The notes beneath the pieces are model-generated. The model made no database searches. It saw nothing but the letters and a program-made list of their open reading frames with translations, and was not told the DNA's origin. Of a stretch of 64,000 nucleotides of DNA, positions 10,014-21,005 are shown piece after piece. Each line of letters opens with the position of its first letter. Position 1 is the stretch's first letter. A program made the position numbers and the translations under genes. Source of the DNA: Blasia pusilla (taxonomy: Eukaryota > Marchantiophyta > Marchantiopsida > Blasiales); contig CM114271.1 in the NCBI GenBank assembly GCA_050084515.1, forward strand, positions 54,746,001 through 54,810,000. The letters are read 5' to 3'.

Positions 10014-12439
10014 AATATTATAGTTACCATTTTAGTATATAAAAAATCAACCCTGATAAATTTTCGAAAGAAAAAATAAGATATGTTTACTATTATGTTT
10101 TATTGTGGATGTGTGACATTCTAGTATAATTTGGAAAACTTTTTATGAGGACATTCGAGAGCATTGGAATTCTCACTCTCGATATCATTAGGGGGAGGGT
10201 CCGCACAGATATCCGAGCTCAATAGGGTCAGAACGAAAATATTCAATACGTGTCGGTCTCTTACCAAGAAATTGCATTTTTCGGGTCGGATTTTTCTCGA
10301 AGTTTTGGTAATCGGATCGAAACTTCGAAGATGTTGCCAACTGGCATTACAGAGAATGCCGTTTATAGGCGTCCGTAGATCTGCACCACCTCGGGAAGTT
10401 GCGGTGAACCATCACACCCAACCCAACCACTTGAATGAAAAAGAATTGGTACAATCATAAGTGGAGCTTAGCGGCGCCCGTTTAAATAGGGAATCTAAGC
10501 GAAGAGGTTTGAAACTTTGAATGCGGCAAGTCATATCCATGCAGATATGAATTTAAGCACGCCTGACTGATCGATTCTTCAACCAGAGAAAGACTCCGAC
10601 TAAATGATGAACCTCAATAAATAAGCATAAACCTCAACCTTACGAACTCCGACTAAGAGACACCGTACCTAATACGGTGGTGAATCCCATCGCCGAAGTG
10701 AAAGATTAATGAAGTTGTCACGCCTATCGACGCAATCTTGAACTGCAACCCACCCAGGAACCGGATTGTTATGAATGCGAGAATGAGCTGGATCATAAGC
10801 AAAGCGCTACGGCAATAACGGCACTTCGAAATTGAAGAAGACTTGTAATTGTGGGAGCCTAATATGAGGGTAAGACATTTATGAAGAGCGTTAGATTCCT
10901 TGTGAACCCCTAAATCGCCCCTCAGTCATGGATAATTGCAATCAGATCCCCGACGAGTTGGGAGACCCTACCGTTATTTCTCGTTAAAGGTTTGCAACTT
11001 TGCGTTCAGCTTGAACCTCGAGCAGTGAGCACTAGAGGTTTCTCGGACTTTCTCCCGTCGTCGTCGAGAAAGCATTTGACCGCGATTCTTCCATTGATTA
11101 GGAGGCGCGCACCACGGGGAACAGCAACTCGACAGCATGGGAGTGTCTGAGATCGAGGACGACAATTTGATTGTTGTCGGAGTGTGGAACGTGGCGTGGC
11201 GGGGCAGCCAGGGCTCTCCTCTGTCTCTCTCTCTCTGGCTCTGGCTCAGCGATTTGAAGATGTTTTCCCGCGAACCAATGCAATCCCTATGACTCTGTGA
11301 GCGCAGAGTGGACTCAGTGGATTTCTTGATCTTTCCCGTTACCCGCGACGCTCTCCATTCAATGCAGCGTGGGGCGTGGCACCACACGTTTTTCTCCGTG
11401 TTCGATGCTTCTTAATGGCCCGGCCTCTCGTCTTCATCAATCAATCTCTGTCCTCCGGCAGTGCCGGTTTCTTTCGCGCTCCCTCCCCATCTCCACTCCA
11501 CTCCTCCTCTTACTTCCTCCATTTTTATCGAAGTGCATCTTTGTTCTCTCACTCCCACCGCCTCAAGGCCGGAGGAGGAGACTGAGAGAGAGAGAGGAAG
11601 TGAAGGGAGGGATCGCTCTCCTGTACGTGAGAGCTAAAACCGACGGCATTTATTGTATATATGCGTGATAAATGGGAGTAGAAGGGGTGGGGGAAGAAAA
11701 TGAATTCATTTTTTACAACTTTTGTAAAGGTGCAGGAGTTCGTTGCCTTGGAAACACACATGCTCTAATAAATATCAATACCATGGTTCAATATTTTGCT
11801 CAATCTTCAATACCTCCGTTTTTATTGTCCACCTAAATGCACCGGTTCCTAGTCTGAATTCAATGCAGCTCAAGAAATGGAAGATGTTTTGTTGAATTTA
11901 TGTGTACCAGTGAGGTGCCGTGCTACGGTCTCGTTACAAAGAGTATAAATTTTAATTTTAATTTTTGAAATGGGTCTCATGTAAACCTACAGTTTTAGTA
12001 GACTCGTGGCAGATCCAAGACGACCATAGGAAAATTCGTTCTTCCATTTAAACTCTACTAAGTGAGCTCAATCACTGTCCAACAACAAAAGAATTAGCCC
12101 ACTTGAAAGAAAGGAAATTGTACGTTTTACTTGCTCGGATTACCTACATCTATGTCATTATTATGAGAGTGCCCTTTTGAACTTTTTCAGGTATTTTCTT
12201 AAGTGGCCCCCTCGCCCAGTTTTCTTACCTTGGCGGCCCCATCCCTGATTTTATCGCTCGAATGGCCCCGTGAAGGCCCATAGTCCTTCCTTGTCATTAT
12301 AATCAGGTTAAATTACCGGAAAGTCCGGTTAAGGTTCTAGAGCGTGGCAACAAAGACGCTTCAGAGCGATTATTATGTATAAAATTGAAGATACCTACTT
12401 CGAGGAAGCCAACAACTTTAGATTATACCGAAGATTTCA
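10014..12439. other. no gene recognised; includes a GC-rich, CT-rich block
   Basis: From about 10980 to 11620 the sequence is clearly more GC-rich than its surroundings and has CT and GA runs. This would suit a promoter with 5' UTR or an old exon. Open frames of up to 137 codons on the minus strand here show biased composition and no family motif. The part 10180-10960 is of even composition and reads as non-coding. 11700-12430 is AT-rich and unremarkable. Confidence 0.4.
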
Positions 12440-12579
12440 TTGCTCCCCAGGAAGAGGAGGTTCTCGGATGGCGCCAAGAATGACCTTCCCCAATCAAAGA
12501 TAAAGGCTACCAAGTCCCAGGGAAACAAAAAGGTGAGGCTTTTTCCCACCTTTGTTAGTATCAGGTTGGCGGGTTCTGG

Positions 12580-12690
12580 TAAGGGACCGGCGGCTATTCA
12601 CATCCAATGGGACGCCTGGCTAGTAACAGGGTCCGGCGGCTACATTCATCGCCCGATGGCTACTGGCACGAAGCCCGGCGACTAATAACA
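12580..12690. repeat. degenerate 'GGCGGCTATTCAC' repeat, outlying copies
   Basis: Three imperfect copies, near 12590 (ggcggctattcacatcc), 12640 (ggcggctacattcatcgccc) and 12655 (gatggctactgg). They resemble the denser array at 15190-15545. Two more lie at 14484-14520. Confidence 0.5.
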
Positions 12691-13320
12691 GGGAAGTTAT
12701 GAAGTATTATAGATGGAGTTGCATCACACACTTCTAATGCAATCCGCCCTTACTTCTGATGTTCATATGAACAAATTAACATTGGGGTTCAAGTGTGTAT
12801 TGTAGGGGATGTGTACACCTGCAGCAAGAATAAAAGAGGAAAATGATTCTACAACTTTGCTGGTTGGTACCGATTCGAATCCGAATGTAAGTTCAGGAAG
12901 AACTCATGACTATAGGCAATCAGCATGTGGTCTTGTAAAACAAGATTAAAGTCTTCTCAATTGCTCAAAATTTTTTATTGCTCATTGCGACATATTTGCA
13001 ACCATTGTTAACTTTTCAAGATTCACAAGCTTCTGCCGAGATTCTCCCAAAGAGCAAAAAGTCAAATTCTCAAGAATCTGAACATAATTAGGTATCTTCC
13101 GCATACATAGACTCATAAACTTGTGTCACAGTACTAATACTTGCCATCCTAGCGAAGAGCTCTGTTCATGTCAAGTTTGGATTCTAATTCTTTTATTTTG
13201 CGAGTGCTACAAAACACAACCACGGTTGATCGACCTTGTTGTGCAAAGTTGGCGATTTCAAGGTTGGGAATTGCAGCAGCAAAGCCTGCCCATGAGAGCC
13301 ATGCCAATGTTGAGGAGTAG

Positions 13321-14283
13321 ATTTCGGGCCAAAATAAATCCATAGGGGACCGTGATAATGGCAAGGAAGCCGATGTTAAGGAGGTACAGGGTGAACCCGT
13401 TGTCCTAGATACACAACAGGTGATAGATGAGGTCATCAAGGACATCATAGAAGAACTCAATGCTGGTGAAAAGAAGGCACTTGAGGAGTTGTATTTTCAT
13501 GTGGTTCATTTGGAGGATAGTGAAGCAGAGGACCATGAATAAAAGGATGGTACATCCCCCAAGTCAGATTCGAATGATCCTCAAACCAACACGCAACATT
13601 CACCTTCACCTATGGATGGAATGAAGAATGGAGAAAACGAATGGAATGACCCTCGGACGGATGGTATTGATGGCTTGGATTGGCAAGCATTTGGGAGCAT
13701 GTGTGAATGGAACACTCTAAAGGTAGCACGTTGGGATGTGCCCAATGTTTCTCAATTCGGGCCTTCACAATGAGTTGGAGAGTTATTAGGCACAACAAGG
13801 AAAGCCCCGGCAAAGACTCCCATGAAAACCACTACGAAAGACCTTCGTGGGAACATGGCAAGCAAGACACCATGTGTTCAGCCTACAACAACAAGCACAG
13901 GCCACCTTTTAGTCCAGCGGGATGCTCAAACTGATCAGAAGATAGTTCTCGAGTGTGACATGCAAATAGTGGAGCACATAGTGATTACTTGAGGCTCTCA
14001 AACCATGGACACCCTTCTTATCAACAGAATGAGTCAAACTGAGCATGTGTTCACAGTGGATCAGCAATTGCAAACAGATAGTGACCCGGAGGTACATATG
14101 GTGAGCCTCGTGAGCCAAAAATAGAGCATGTACCATGTTAGCACCTATGTACACACTGAGGACTCCACATGGTGGTTGGATCACATGCAGTCCAAAGTGC
14201 TAGCAATGGTTCTAGCAGTCGGTGCTTCACAACAGAAACCATCAGGTGAAGATGGTTTACTACTTAATGTTGAATCAATGAAG
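13321..14283 (+). pseudogene. decayed exon of an unknown gene (about 321 codons, four stops)
   Basis: One reading frame stays protein-like for 963 bases but has stops at 13540 (TAA), 13771 (TGA), 13990 (TGA) and 14122 (TAG), with no frameshift. The first part is acidic and helical (VIDEVIKDIIEELNAGEKKA). Then comes an Asn/Asp-rich part (GMKNGENEWNDPRTDG), a Thr/Lys-rich linker and a final globular-looking part (STWWLDHMQSKVLAMVLAVG). The frame ends at a possible phase 0 donor (AAG, then GTATTT at 14284), which fits the phase 0 acceptor before 14597. I do not recognise the family. It could be the accessory gene of a mobile element or a dead host gene. Confidence 0.5.
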
Positions 14284-14596
14284 GTATTTTCTCTAACAAC
14301 ATTGCCCATCTCCTCTATGATGGCCTCAATTCTTTGATAATTTTTACTCTCTTTGTAGTTGTTTTGTTAGAAACACATGTAAGTTTGAGTGGATTTATTT
14401 GGCTTCTTGGTGGAAGGGTTTAGATTTAGGCATAGGCTTACTGTTTCCTACTAGAGGGCACCTGGCAGCTTGTCTTGTGGGGCGGCCTTTCATTTCCGGC
14501 GGCTAATCATAGTCGGCGGTGTGTGAATAGTTGCAGTCTTCTATGGATACTCTCATTGTGGCACCTAATTTTACAATATTTTCTTTCTACATGTAG

Positions 14597-15028
14597 GAAG
14601 TTGCAGAGGAAGGTTCCATTGCATTACCAGGGTAGGACCCGACAGTGCCACCAGGAGGATTTGTAATTGATGAGAGAATTATCCAATTGTGGATAAACCA
14701 CTTGGGAATACCAGCGGAAGATGTGGTGCATTTGGAATTTTGGGAGGAGAAACTCCATCAGCAAGAACAAACATCAACTAGGGTAGACAAATACATGGAA
14801 GTTCTGGAGCATAAGCATACAACTCTGATTGCTGAAAGAGAACTTCTCATCCAAAAGTTAGGGATATCACGGTATGACAACCAAAGTGGATGGGAGGAGG
14901 CATTGCGTAGAATACCAGTCTTGCAGGAATCAACATCAAGGAATTCGAAATTCATTAACAACCTCTTGATTAGGTTGGGTGTGCCATCAGTGGCTTGGAT
15001 GAAGCAACATCTTTGGCTAAGGCACTAG
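14597..15028 (+). pseudogene. probable last exon of the same unknown gene
   Basis: A 'ctacatgtag' acceptor ends at 14596 and the frame that follows continues the 13321-14283 exon in phase. One in-frame TAG lies at 14633, after which 130 codons are open to a stop at 15026-15028. The product is mostly helical: a segment starting FVIDERIIQLWINHLGIPAE, a charged coiled stretch (about EEKLHQQEQTSTRVDKYMEV) and a C-terminal part with LLIRLGVPSVAWMKQHLW. No known domain is recognised. The long open stretch with even codon use supports real coding ancestry. Confidence 0.5.
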
Positions 15029-15189
15029 TGTCTATTTTTTATTTGCAACGGTTGGATTATACAAGTCCAAAGATGGAATGAGATTTTCTCATTTTCCAGG
15101 CTTGTACGTATTTCACTTGTAGGCTTGCTTGCATGTATTTCACTTGTAGGCGAGTTGTAGAACGACTACTTTACAAACCGGCTTGGATT

Positions 15190-15545
15190 CACAGGCCGGT
15201 GGCTATTTTCAAACATGTCGCTATTCAAATGGAAACTTGAATCATTCCATTTCAATTGCGGTTATTTCATGTGATGAACATCCATGTTCACTGTTTGATC
15301 GACAGCTATTCACAGTCCGGCTGCTAGACAAAACGACGACTATTCTAAACACGGTTGCTAAACAAAAGAGTGTGCTCTCATTCTTGGTTTGCTTTTCAAA
15401 TACCGGAGGCTATCCACAGCTTGGATAACCCTTTCCAATGGAGGCTATTCCAGCCCAGCTCCTGTTCACAACGGCGCCTATTCATAACCCAACTGCTACA
15501 CACAAAGGCGGCTATTCACAGCCCGACTGCTACGTACAATGGCGA
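15190..15545. repeat. array of degenerate 'GGCTATTCACAGCCCG.CTGCTA' units
   Basis: Units at about 15194, 15216, 15301, 15333, 15403, 15438, 15471 and 15504 share 'GGCGGCTATTCACAGCCC' followed by 'ACTGCTACACACAA'. The last few are spaced 33-35 bp apart. Related single copies are at 12590-12660 and 14484-14520. The unit is too diverged to call a recent satellite. Confidence 0.6.
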
Positions 15546-15777
15546 TGAGCTATTTGGATATAGGCTTGGAATCAAAACAGCATAAAGCTTTGTCTACATC
15601 TTCACGGAAAAATCTAATACAACTTACAATACAAAGCATGCACAAAAGGTGGAAACACATGTGCATTTCCCTCAAAACCTGTCCGTTTCAACTTTGCTTC
15701 TTTATTTCTTGAAGAACGTCTATATCATTGGTATGAGTTGACAGCCACTAAATTGCAGATTCACTAAGAGACTTCAA

Positions 15778-16712
15778 CTATTGTAACAGTGACCTACTGG
15801 CCTTCTCACATGTATCAAAACTACCATTTAATCTCTCCATTTCAGTTGACAAGTTCTTCATTGTACCTCCCACTTCACCCAATATCATCTCTAAATCTTC
15901 AGCCTGTTTCAGACCATTAGCAAGAGCTACATGCATACGGACATGTTTCCTTATGGGCGAAGAGGTGTTCCCGTTGGAAAAATTTCCACATTTGTCCGTC
16001 CTCTGCTTGCAACGTTCAAGATTTAGATGGGTCATTGCATCCTCAAGATACGCTATTGCTGTAGTATCCTCAGTCTCTTCATTTTGGGATGAATCACCAA
16101 CGTTTAAAACAACAGGAAGGGATGTGGACGGTGATAGTAAATGCCTCTTGGCTCCATGAACAATACTTTCCAAAGCACCAGATTGTGCTCCACAAGCAAC
16201 CTCCACACACCGAAAGATTGTAACCTGACATGAGGTACTTGCTGCTCTATGGGCATACTGTCAAAATGTGTAGCACTAACTCCCATAATCACCAACTTGC
16301 CATACAATATACTTTGGGAAATAATTATGTTGGTGAGATATAATATCCATGCCATCCAAGTTAGTACATCTCAAAAAGAACTTCCACCTCCAAACAAACT
16401 CGTGTTCACCGCAGACATGATCCGTGCGTCCTCTGTTGAGTCATCGAGGCTCGATAGTTTGGCTCCATTCAACACTGCGCCTATTTCCAAAAGATGCACA
16501 CGCCGGATATGTGTATCGCCGTGACTCGTGTCCAATATTTGCATTAATTTTATAGCCACCCATGTCAGAGGAAACTTGAAATTGGTTTGCCATTTCATAT
16601 CTAGATCGGCCAACGTTGCAAGATGTAAATGCTCTTGGTCATGAAACATTGCGGTGCCAAAGGGTTGTTCACTACTCCAAACTTGAGCCCTATATCCCCT
16701 GCGCGTATTCAA
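15778..16712 (-). pseudogene. unknown minus-strand gene, two exons
   Basis: Two open stretches on the minus strand, 16712-16371 and 16206-15778, look like exons of one gene. The second can start after a good acceptor (on the minus strand 'ctcatgtcag', then GTTACAATC), giving VTIFRCVEVACGAQSGAL. The first contains DQEHLHLATLADLDMKW and GDTHIRRVHLLEIGAVL. The second ends in a coiled, acidic segment (LEMILGEVGGTMKNLSTEME). No clean donor in matching phase was found at the end of the first stretch. The family is not recognised. It faces the 13321-15028 gene tail to tail, so the two may belong to one element. Confidence 0.4.
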
Positions 16713-17092
16713 ACACGGTAGCTAAACAACCTTGTTACAACGTCGAATGAGTCTCTTATTCCCCTGCTCTTATTCCTAGCATATTGACGCTAATGCGTCT
16801 CTTTTGCGCCTATTTCAAAAGACTATCCGGCCAAAACCGAATGTATCCTTTAACCATACATTGCACTACATCTCCCAAAATCTTACTCTTCTGAGGCTTC
16901 TTTTGCTCGATCGGTAGTGTCCTCCCCATCTTTTGCCTCTTTCATTCTTTTGTATGTTTGTCCAAGTATCCAACTTCGATCACCACCTTAGCCTTGCCTT
17001 TCAATTTGGGATCCAAAACCATATAATTTTAATCATACGATGTGATCATCATACATTTGATTATATGACATTAATATGGCCTTCATGTCGAG
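16713..17092. other. no gene recognised
   Basis: AT-rich sequence between the unknown minus-strand gene and the end of the family A LTR. It may be the 5' flank of that gene. Confidence 0.4.
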
Positions 17093-17817
17093 TGTCATGC
17101 GCATACACATCTCTACACAACATACATCGTTGTCAACTAACATACACACAAACATGCACGATTCCATACTAACTCATGGCATCCAAACAACGAGACAAGA
17201 AGTACCAAAATATCTTCAATAAATCAAGGAGATCTCTCATCAACACCAACAAGGTCTCACACCAAGCTCTCCATGGTGTGCACTCTATCTCATGTCAAAC
17301 CAAACCCATTCTCCTAATGAGAGGCATGGGTTACACACACAAGGCAAGCAAGACCATAACTCTGCCACCCCATGCCAAGAGGTTCAACAAAGAGAGAATG
17401 AGCTCTCCTCGGTAACCTATGCTCGTAGGTCACCTCCTTGGCTCTTGAACTGATGTACCGGGTCAAGGACCAATTTCCAAATTGGAAAGTCAACTATACT
17501 CCAAATAAAAACTTACCCAAAATAGTAAGTTTCTCCATTTGGCTCCATATGAACCGAAACGAAGGGGAAACCTGCTCTCTCAGGTTACACGTGGCCTCAA
17601 CACGTCATCCTCAACCTCTTGAGTTTGTCCTCCAGTATCTCCGAAGGCGCTCTACTAGATCTTGCCGATCTATCCTAAAAGTCATGACAGCTTTCGTGTG
17701 CATACACATCGCTACACAAGATACATCGTTGTCAACGAACATACACACAAACACACACGATCCCATGCTAACTCATGGTATCTAAACAACGAGGCACAAA
17801 GTATCAAAATATCTTCA
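17093..17817 (-). repeat. family A 3' LTR, copy 2 (repeat-core-repeat)
   Basis: On the minus strand the LTR starts TGAAGATATT at 17817, next to a polypurine tract, and ends GCGCATGACA at 17093. The two end repeats are 17692-17817 and 17093-17218, 126 bp each. The core is 17219-17691. This is the same plan as 1361-2132, with the same repeat length, which argues that the duplicate ends are a fixed property of the family. Confidence 0.75.
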
Positions 17818-17999
17818 ATCACCCCCCTAGCTGGTGATTAGGTCCCTCGAACTCAGGATAGCCACTTATCCCTACCTACCATGACACACATCTCTCAGAC
17901 GCTAAGAGCAAAAAGATCGAGTGCTCATGTGGTCACATCATTAGTCATCTTTTTTTCATCTATGTCACAAACAAAAGTTGTAATATAGAACTACCTACT
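17818..17999 (-). other. polypurine tract and 3' untranslated part of family A copy 2
   Basis: CTAGGGGGGTGAT on the minus strand touches the LTR start. The segment behind it, up to the polyprotein stop, matches the 3' part of copy 1 (1179-1360). Confidence 0.6.
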
Positions 18000-18332
18000 C
18001 TATGTACATCTAGGACACATCCATCGTCCATGAGAAACCCTAGTGAGAGGTGGTGTCAAATATGCCATATGGCACCATCTCGAACACCCATCACAAACTA
18101 GCATAGTGGCTGCACCACGAGCGGAACTGCACAACATACATCGCAAGTCTGTAGGTACTACTACTAAGCTCGGATCAGCTATACCTTCAATGTTAGGAAG
18201 GTGACATGGTGCACAGTTACGCACATGGTCCTTCCAAACCATACCATCGCATCCCTCCAATAAGAGGACACCAGATGGTAAAACCTCACGCACTCTCAAG
18301 ATGATGCGCCTTGTAGTCATATCCAACGTCAT
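18000..18332 (-). pseudogene. IN C-terminal domain plus PHD finger of family A polyprotein, copy 2
   Basis: 110 open codons at the very end of the polyprotein. Residues 10-50 are the integrase C-terminal (GPY/F-like) region: RVREVLPSGVLLLEG, then DHVRNCAPCHLP. Residues 65-109 fit the PHD zinc-finger spacing: Cys65-x2-Cys68, x11, Cys80-x2-Cys83, x4, His88, then Cys106-x2-Cys109, with the PHD hallmark Trp104. The one missing ligand, position 91, is Tyr; copy 1 has Cys there. PHD fingers generally read histone H3 tails. In chromoviruses this position is filled by a chromodomain, so a targeting role is a fair inference. It sits directly before the 3' UTR and polypurine tract, so it is part of the element. 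Confidence 0.8.
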
Positions 18333-19256
18333 GGATCCATCTGCTGCAAGTAGACATAGTCTCCTTGATGAAACCTCCAGATAGTAGGTCGATAACCACC
18401 TCCCTGAATAGTCGCATACCTCAACGTATCCTGATGATGTGCAATCTCCAAGTTCTCAAACGCCATGGACATCACTCTCCAAACAAACTCAACCCTTTGA
18501 AAACATGCTCGCATCCATATATCAGGGTCATCAAGGTTCAACACCTCACCAACTCGATGAATTGCCGTAGGTAAATCCGGCTCTCGACCATAAAGTAGCA
18601 AGTACGGTGAGAAAGACTCTAAGGATGTCTACCTGCTTAATCTGTATCCCATCGTCAACCACCAAAATTGGAGGTCATAATTTCGTAGGTGACCTGTGTG
18701 CAAGCTATACTTGCGTAATCCTCTCTTCACCGTATGTACAACCCTCTCCGCTAGTCTATTTGCCTAAGGATGAACTCGCAAAGTAGTACGCTAGTCGATC
18801 AACACTTGATCACACAACGCTTGAAACTCCCCGCAAAAATTTATACCCTAGTATTTCAACACCTCAGCTGGTGCATTGTAATGACTCAACACTCCTTCTA
18901 GGAAGGCATATGCTATTCCCTCACTTGCTTTGTTAGGCAATGCAACCAACTCTATGCACTTCGAGAAGTGCTCGACCATTACCAGCCCATAACGCCTATG
19001 GCCCTCCGTCAAGGTTAAGGTCCTGCAAAATCCAAACTCCATCTATAACCTAAACCCATGATCGGAAGTGGATGCAACTTTGGAGTCAGAGCATTGAATG
19101 GTGCCTGAACTTGATCACACACCATGCACCTAGTAACCAACTATTGAACGTTAGTCTGCATGCCTCGCCACCAATGATGTATCTAGAGCAAGCTATTTAT
19201 CGCTTCACTGCAAAATGATCCTACTCATCAAGGCCATAGTGCACTGAAAGTGTTTT
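18333..19256 (-). pseudogene. integrase of family A, copy 2
   Basis: The zinc-binding N-terminal domain is partly readable near 19100-19200 (CMVCDQVQAPFNA). The core starts near 19040 with GYR.MEFGFCRTLTLTEGHR and HFSKCIELVALPNKASEG. Its end, at 18601-18329, reads LLYGREPDLPTAI, EVLNLDDPDIW and FHQGDYVYLQQ. Several frameshifts and stops separate these parts. It catalysed strand transfer of the element cDNA in its intact ancestor. Confidence 0.75.
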
Positions 19257-20251
19257 TTATGAAGGATGAGGCACTACACGTACTCTACCATCCTTCCACA
19301 CTCGCAACACATGTGTCCCCTCCCACTGGAATCGTCTGGCTCGCTGTAGGATCCAATTGTGCCCTCTAGCACCCACTGTGCTTGCGACGCTGTCAATGCG
19401 TAGGTATTCCAAGACTACTCCATTGTCATGAATGTCTCGGCCACCTATCGTCCCCTCATCGGCCTCTGGATCTAAGGACTTTCCATCAGACTTCGCAATC
19501 AATGTCTCAAAAATCTGGCTCTCCATAGCCAACAAGCCCAAACAGGCTAACGTGTGCCATCCTAGCATCAAATCCTCATCACTCTCACCATACCAATGAG
19601 CTCCAGTCGCATCTCGTTGACTCGGGCATGGGTTACAGCTCAAACCATTTGCATCCTCGTTGAGTGTCTTAGGTCTATGCACCACCTAGAAGTCATACTC
19701 CTGCAATAAAAGAGCTCGTCACGCAAGCTTCCCTATAAGCTTGTCGAACTCCATCAACCACTTAACTGGCTGATGATCAGTAATGATGGTAAAGGGGTTG
19801 CCAAATAGATAACACTTGAAATGTGCGACAGTCCACACCGCAACCAAAAACTCACCCTCATACGAGCTATACTTCGCCTCTGCAGTGTTTTTTTAGCAAC
19901 TAGCGTAAGCCACCACAAACTCTCTATCATCATCGTCATGGTAGAGAGTGAAGTTGTGGTGGGTGAGCACAACTTCAAGCCCCAACATGCTCCAATCGGT
20001 ATGCAACTGGAAAAGACACCCTCTGATCGGTCTCCTCAATATAGGCACGGACGTCAATCTATCCTTGAGCATCTGAAATGCTCTCTCTTGCTTATCCCCC
20101 CAATGCCACTCCTGATCCACCTTGGTCAACAAGGTCAGCGACTTCGCAATCAAACTGAAACCCTTGACGTATGGTCAATAGAAGTTCGCCAATCCCATGA
20201 ATGCATGAACTCGACTCACATCTATAGGGCGTGGAATGCGTGAAATAGCCT
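19257..20251 (-). pseudogene. RNase H domain and linker of family A, copy 2
   Basis: Readable in order on the minus strand: the RT-RH connection with ERAFQMLKDRLTSVPILRRP; the RNase H active-site blocks HTDWSMLGLEVVL, AYASC, YSSYEGEFLVAVWTVAHF and TDHQPVKWLM; then VHRPKTLNEDANGLS (the usual SGK/HRPG.N..ADALSR region). Acidic residues of the RNase H site (Asp in TDWS, Glu in YEGE, Asp in TDHQ) are visible. Stops and shifts interrupt it at about 19890, 19754 and 19686. The last 142 codons (19685-19257) are open and lead into the integrase. Confidence 0.8.
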
Positions 20252-21005
20252 CTACCTTCGTCTGTTGTACACCAAGGCCCCTTGGATATATCGTATGACT
20301 GAGGTACTCAATCTGGTCATAGAAGAACTTGCACTTGCGTGGATGTGCAACTGTAATTGAAATCGCTGAAACACCTCCTCTAGATGTCGCTCATACTCCT
20401 CAACTGTGGCGCTAAAGACTACGATGTCATCAATATAACACTTAGCAAAATCCAAACGTGCCAAGATCCTATCCATGACCTTATGAAAGTCAACTGGGGC
20501 GTACTTTAACCCAAATGGTAAGAACCACCATTGGAACAAACAATCCTTCCCATGAGGATCGATGCCCCAAAATGCCATCTTCTGCCTGTCCACCAATATG
20601 ATAGGTAGTTGATGATATCTGGCTCGAAGATTTAATGAATTGAAGACCTTTGCGTGCCCAATAGCATCAAGGATCTCCTTGGAGATGGGCATGGCATACC
20701 TATCGGACTTCGTCTGCCAATTGATAGGTCGGTAATCTCCACACATCTGCCTATCCGCCAATCTGTCTAGTTGCCATGCACATCCTTCTTGGCGGGCATG
20801 ACAATGGCAGATGCATGCCCTCCATGCAACATCTCCACTAGTCCTACTCCAACCAAGTCCTGGCTCCTACTCTAAATCAGAGCCCTCTCCATGTCACTAT
20901 ACCTATAGGGTCGTCCCAAGATCGGCGTGTGGCTCGACAACTCAATGCGGATCCTTGGATCCTTCAGCATACCCAAAGCATGTTGATGAACATGTGTGGG
21001 AATCA
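20252..21005 (-). pseudogene. reverse transcriptase of family A, copy 2 (5' truncated)
   Basis: Ty3/gypsy RT on the minus strand. Upstream of the open stretch one reads HQHALGMLKDPRI and PILGRPYRYSDMERAL, the usual lead-in. The open 169 codons have CGDYRPINWQTKSDRYAMP, FNSLNLRARYHQ, FLPFGLKYAPVDFHKVMD and the catalytic YIDDIVVFS near 20431. The first catalytic Asp (normally S-L-D-L) is Asn here, so this domain is dead regardless of the stops. The element is cut off at 21005 by the LTR-like block 21006-22008; gag and protease are absent. Confidence 0.9.

Noticed and set aside
10180-10960. Possible organelle-derived or structured RNA sequence, because of its even composition and short stems.
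   Set aside because: No rRNA, tRNA or group II intron core motif could be recognised.
10974-11387. 137-codon minus-strand open frame in a GC-rich block.
   Set aside because: Biased composition, no motif, and overlapping frames on the other strand are equally open.
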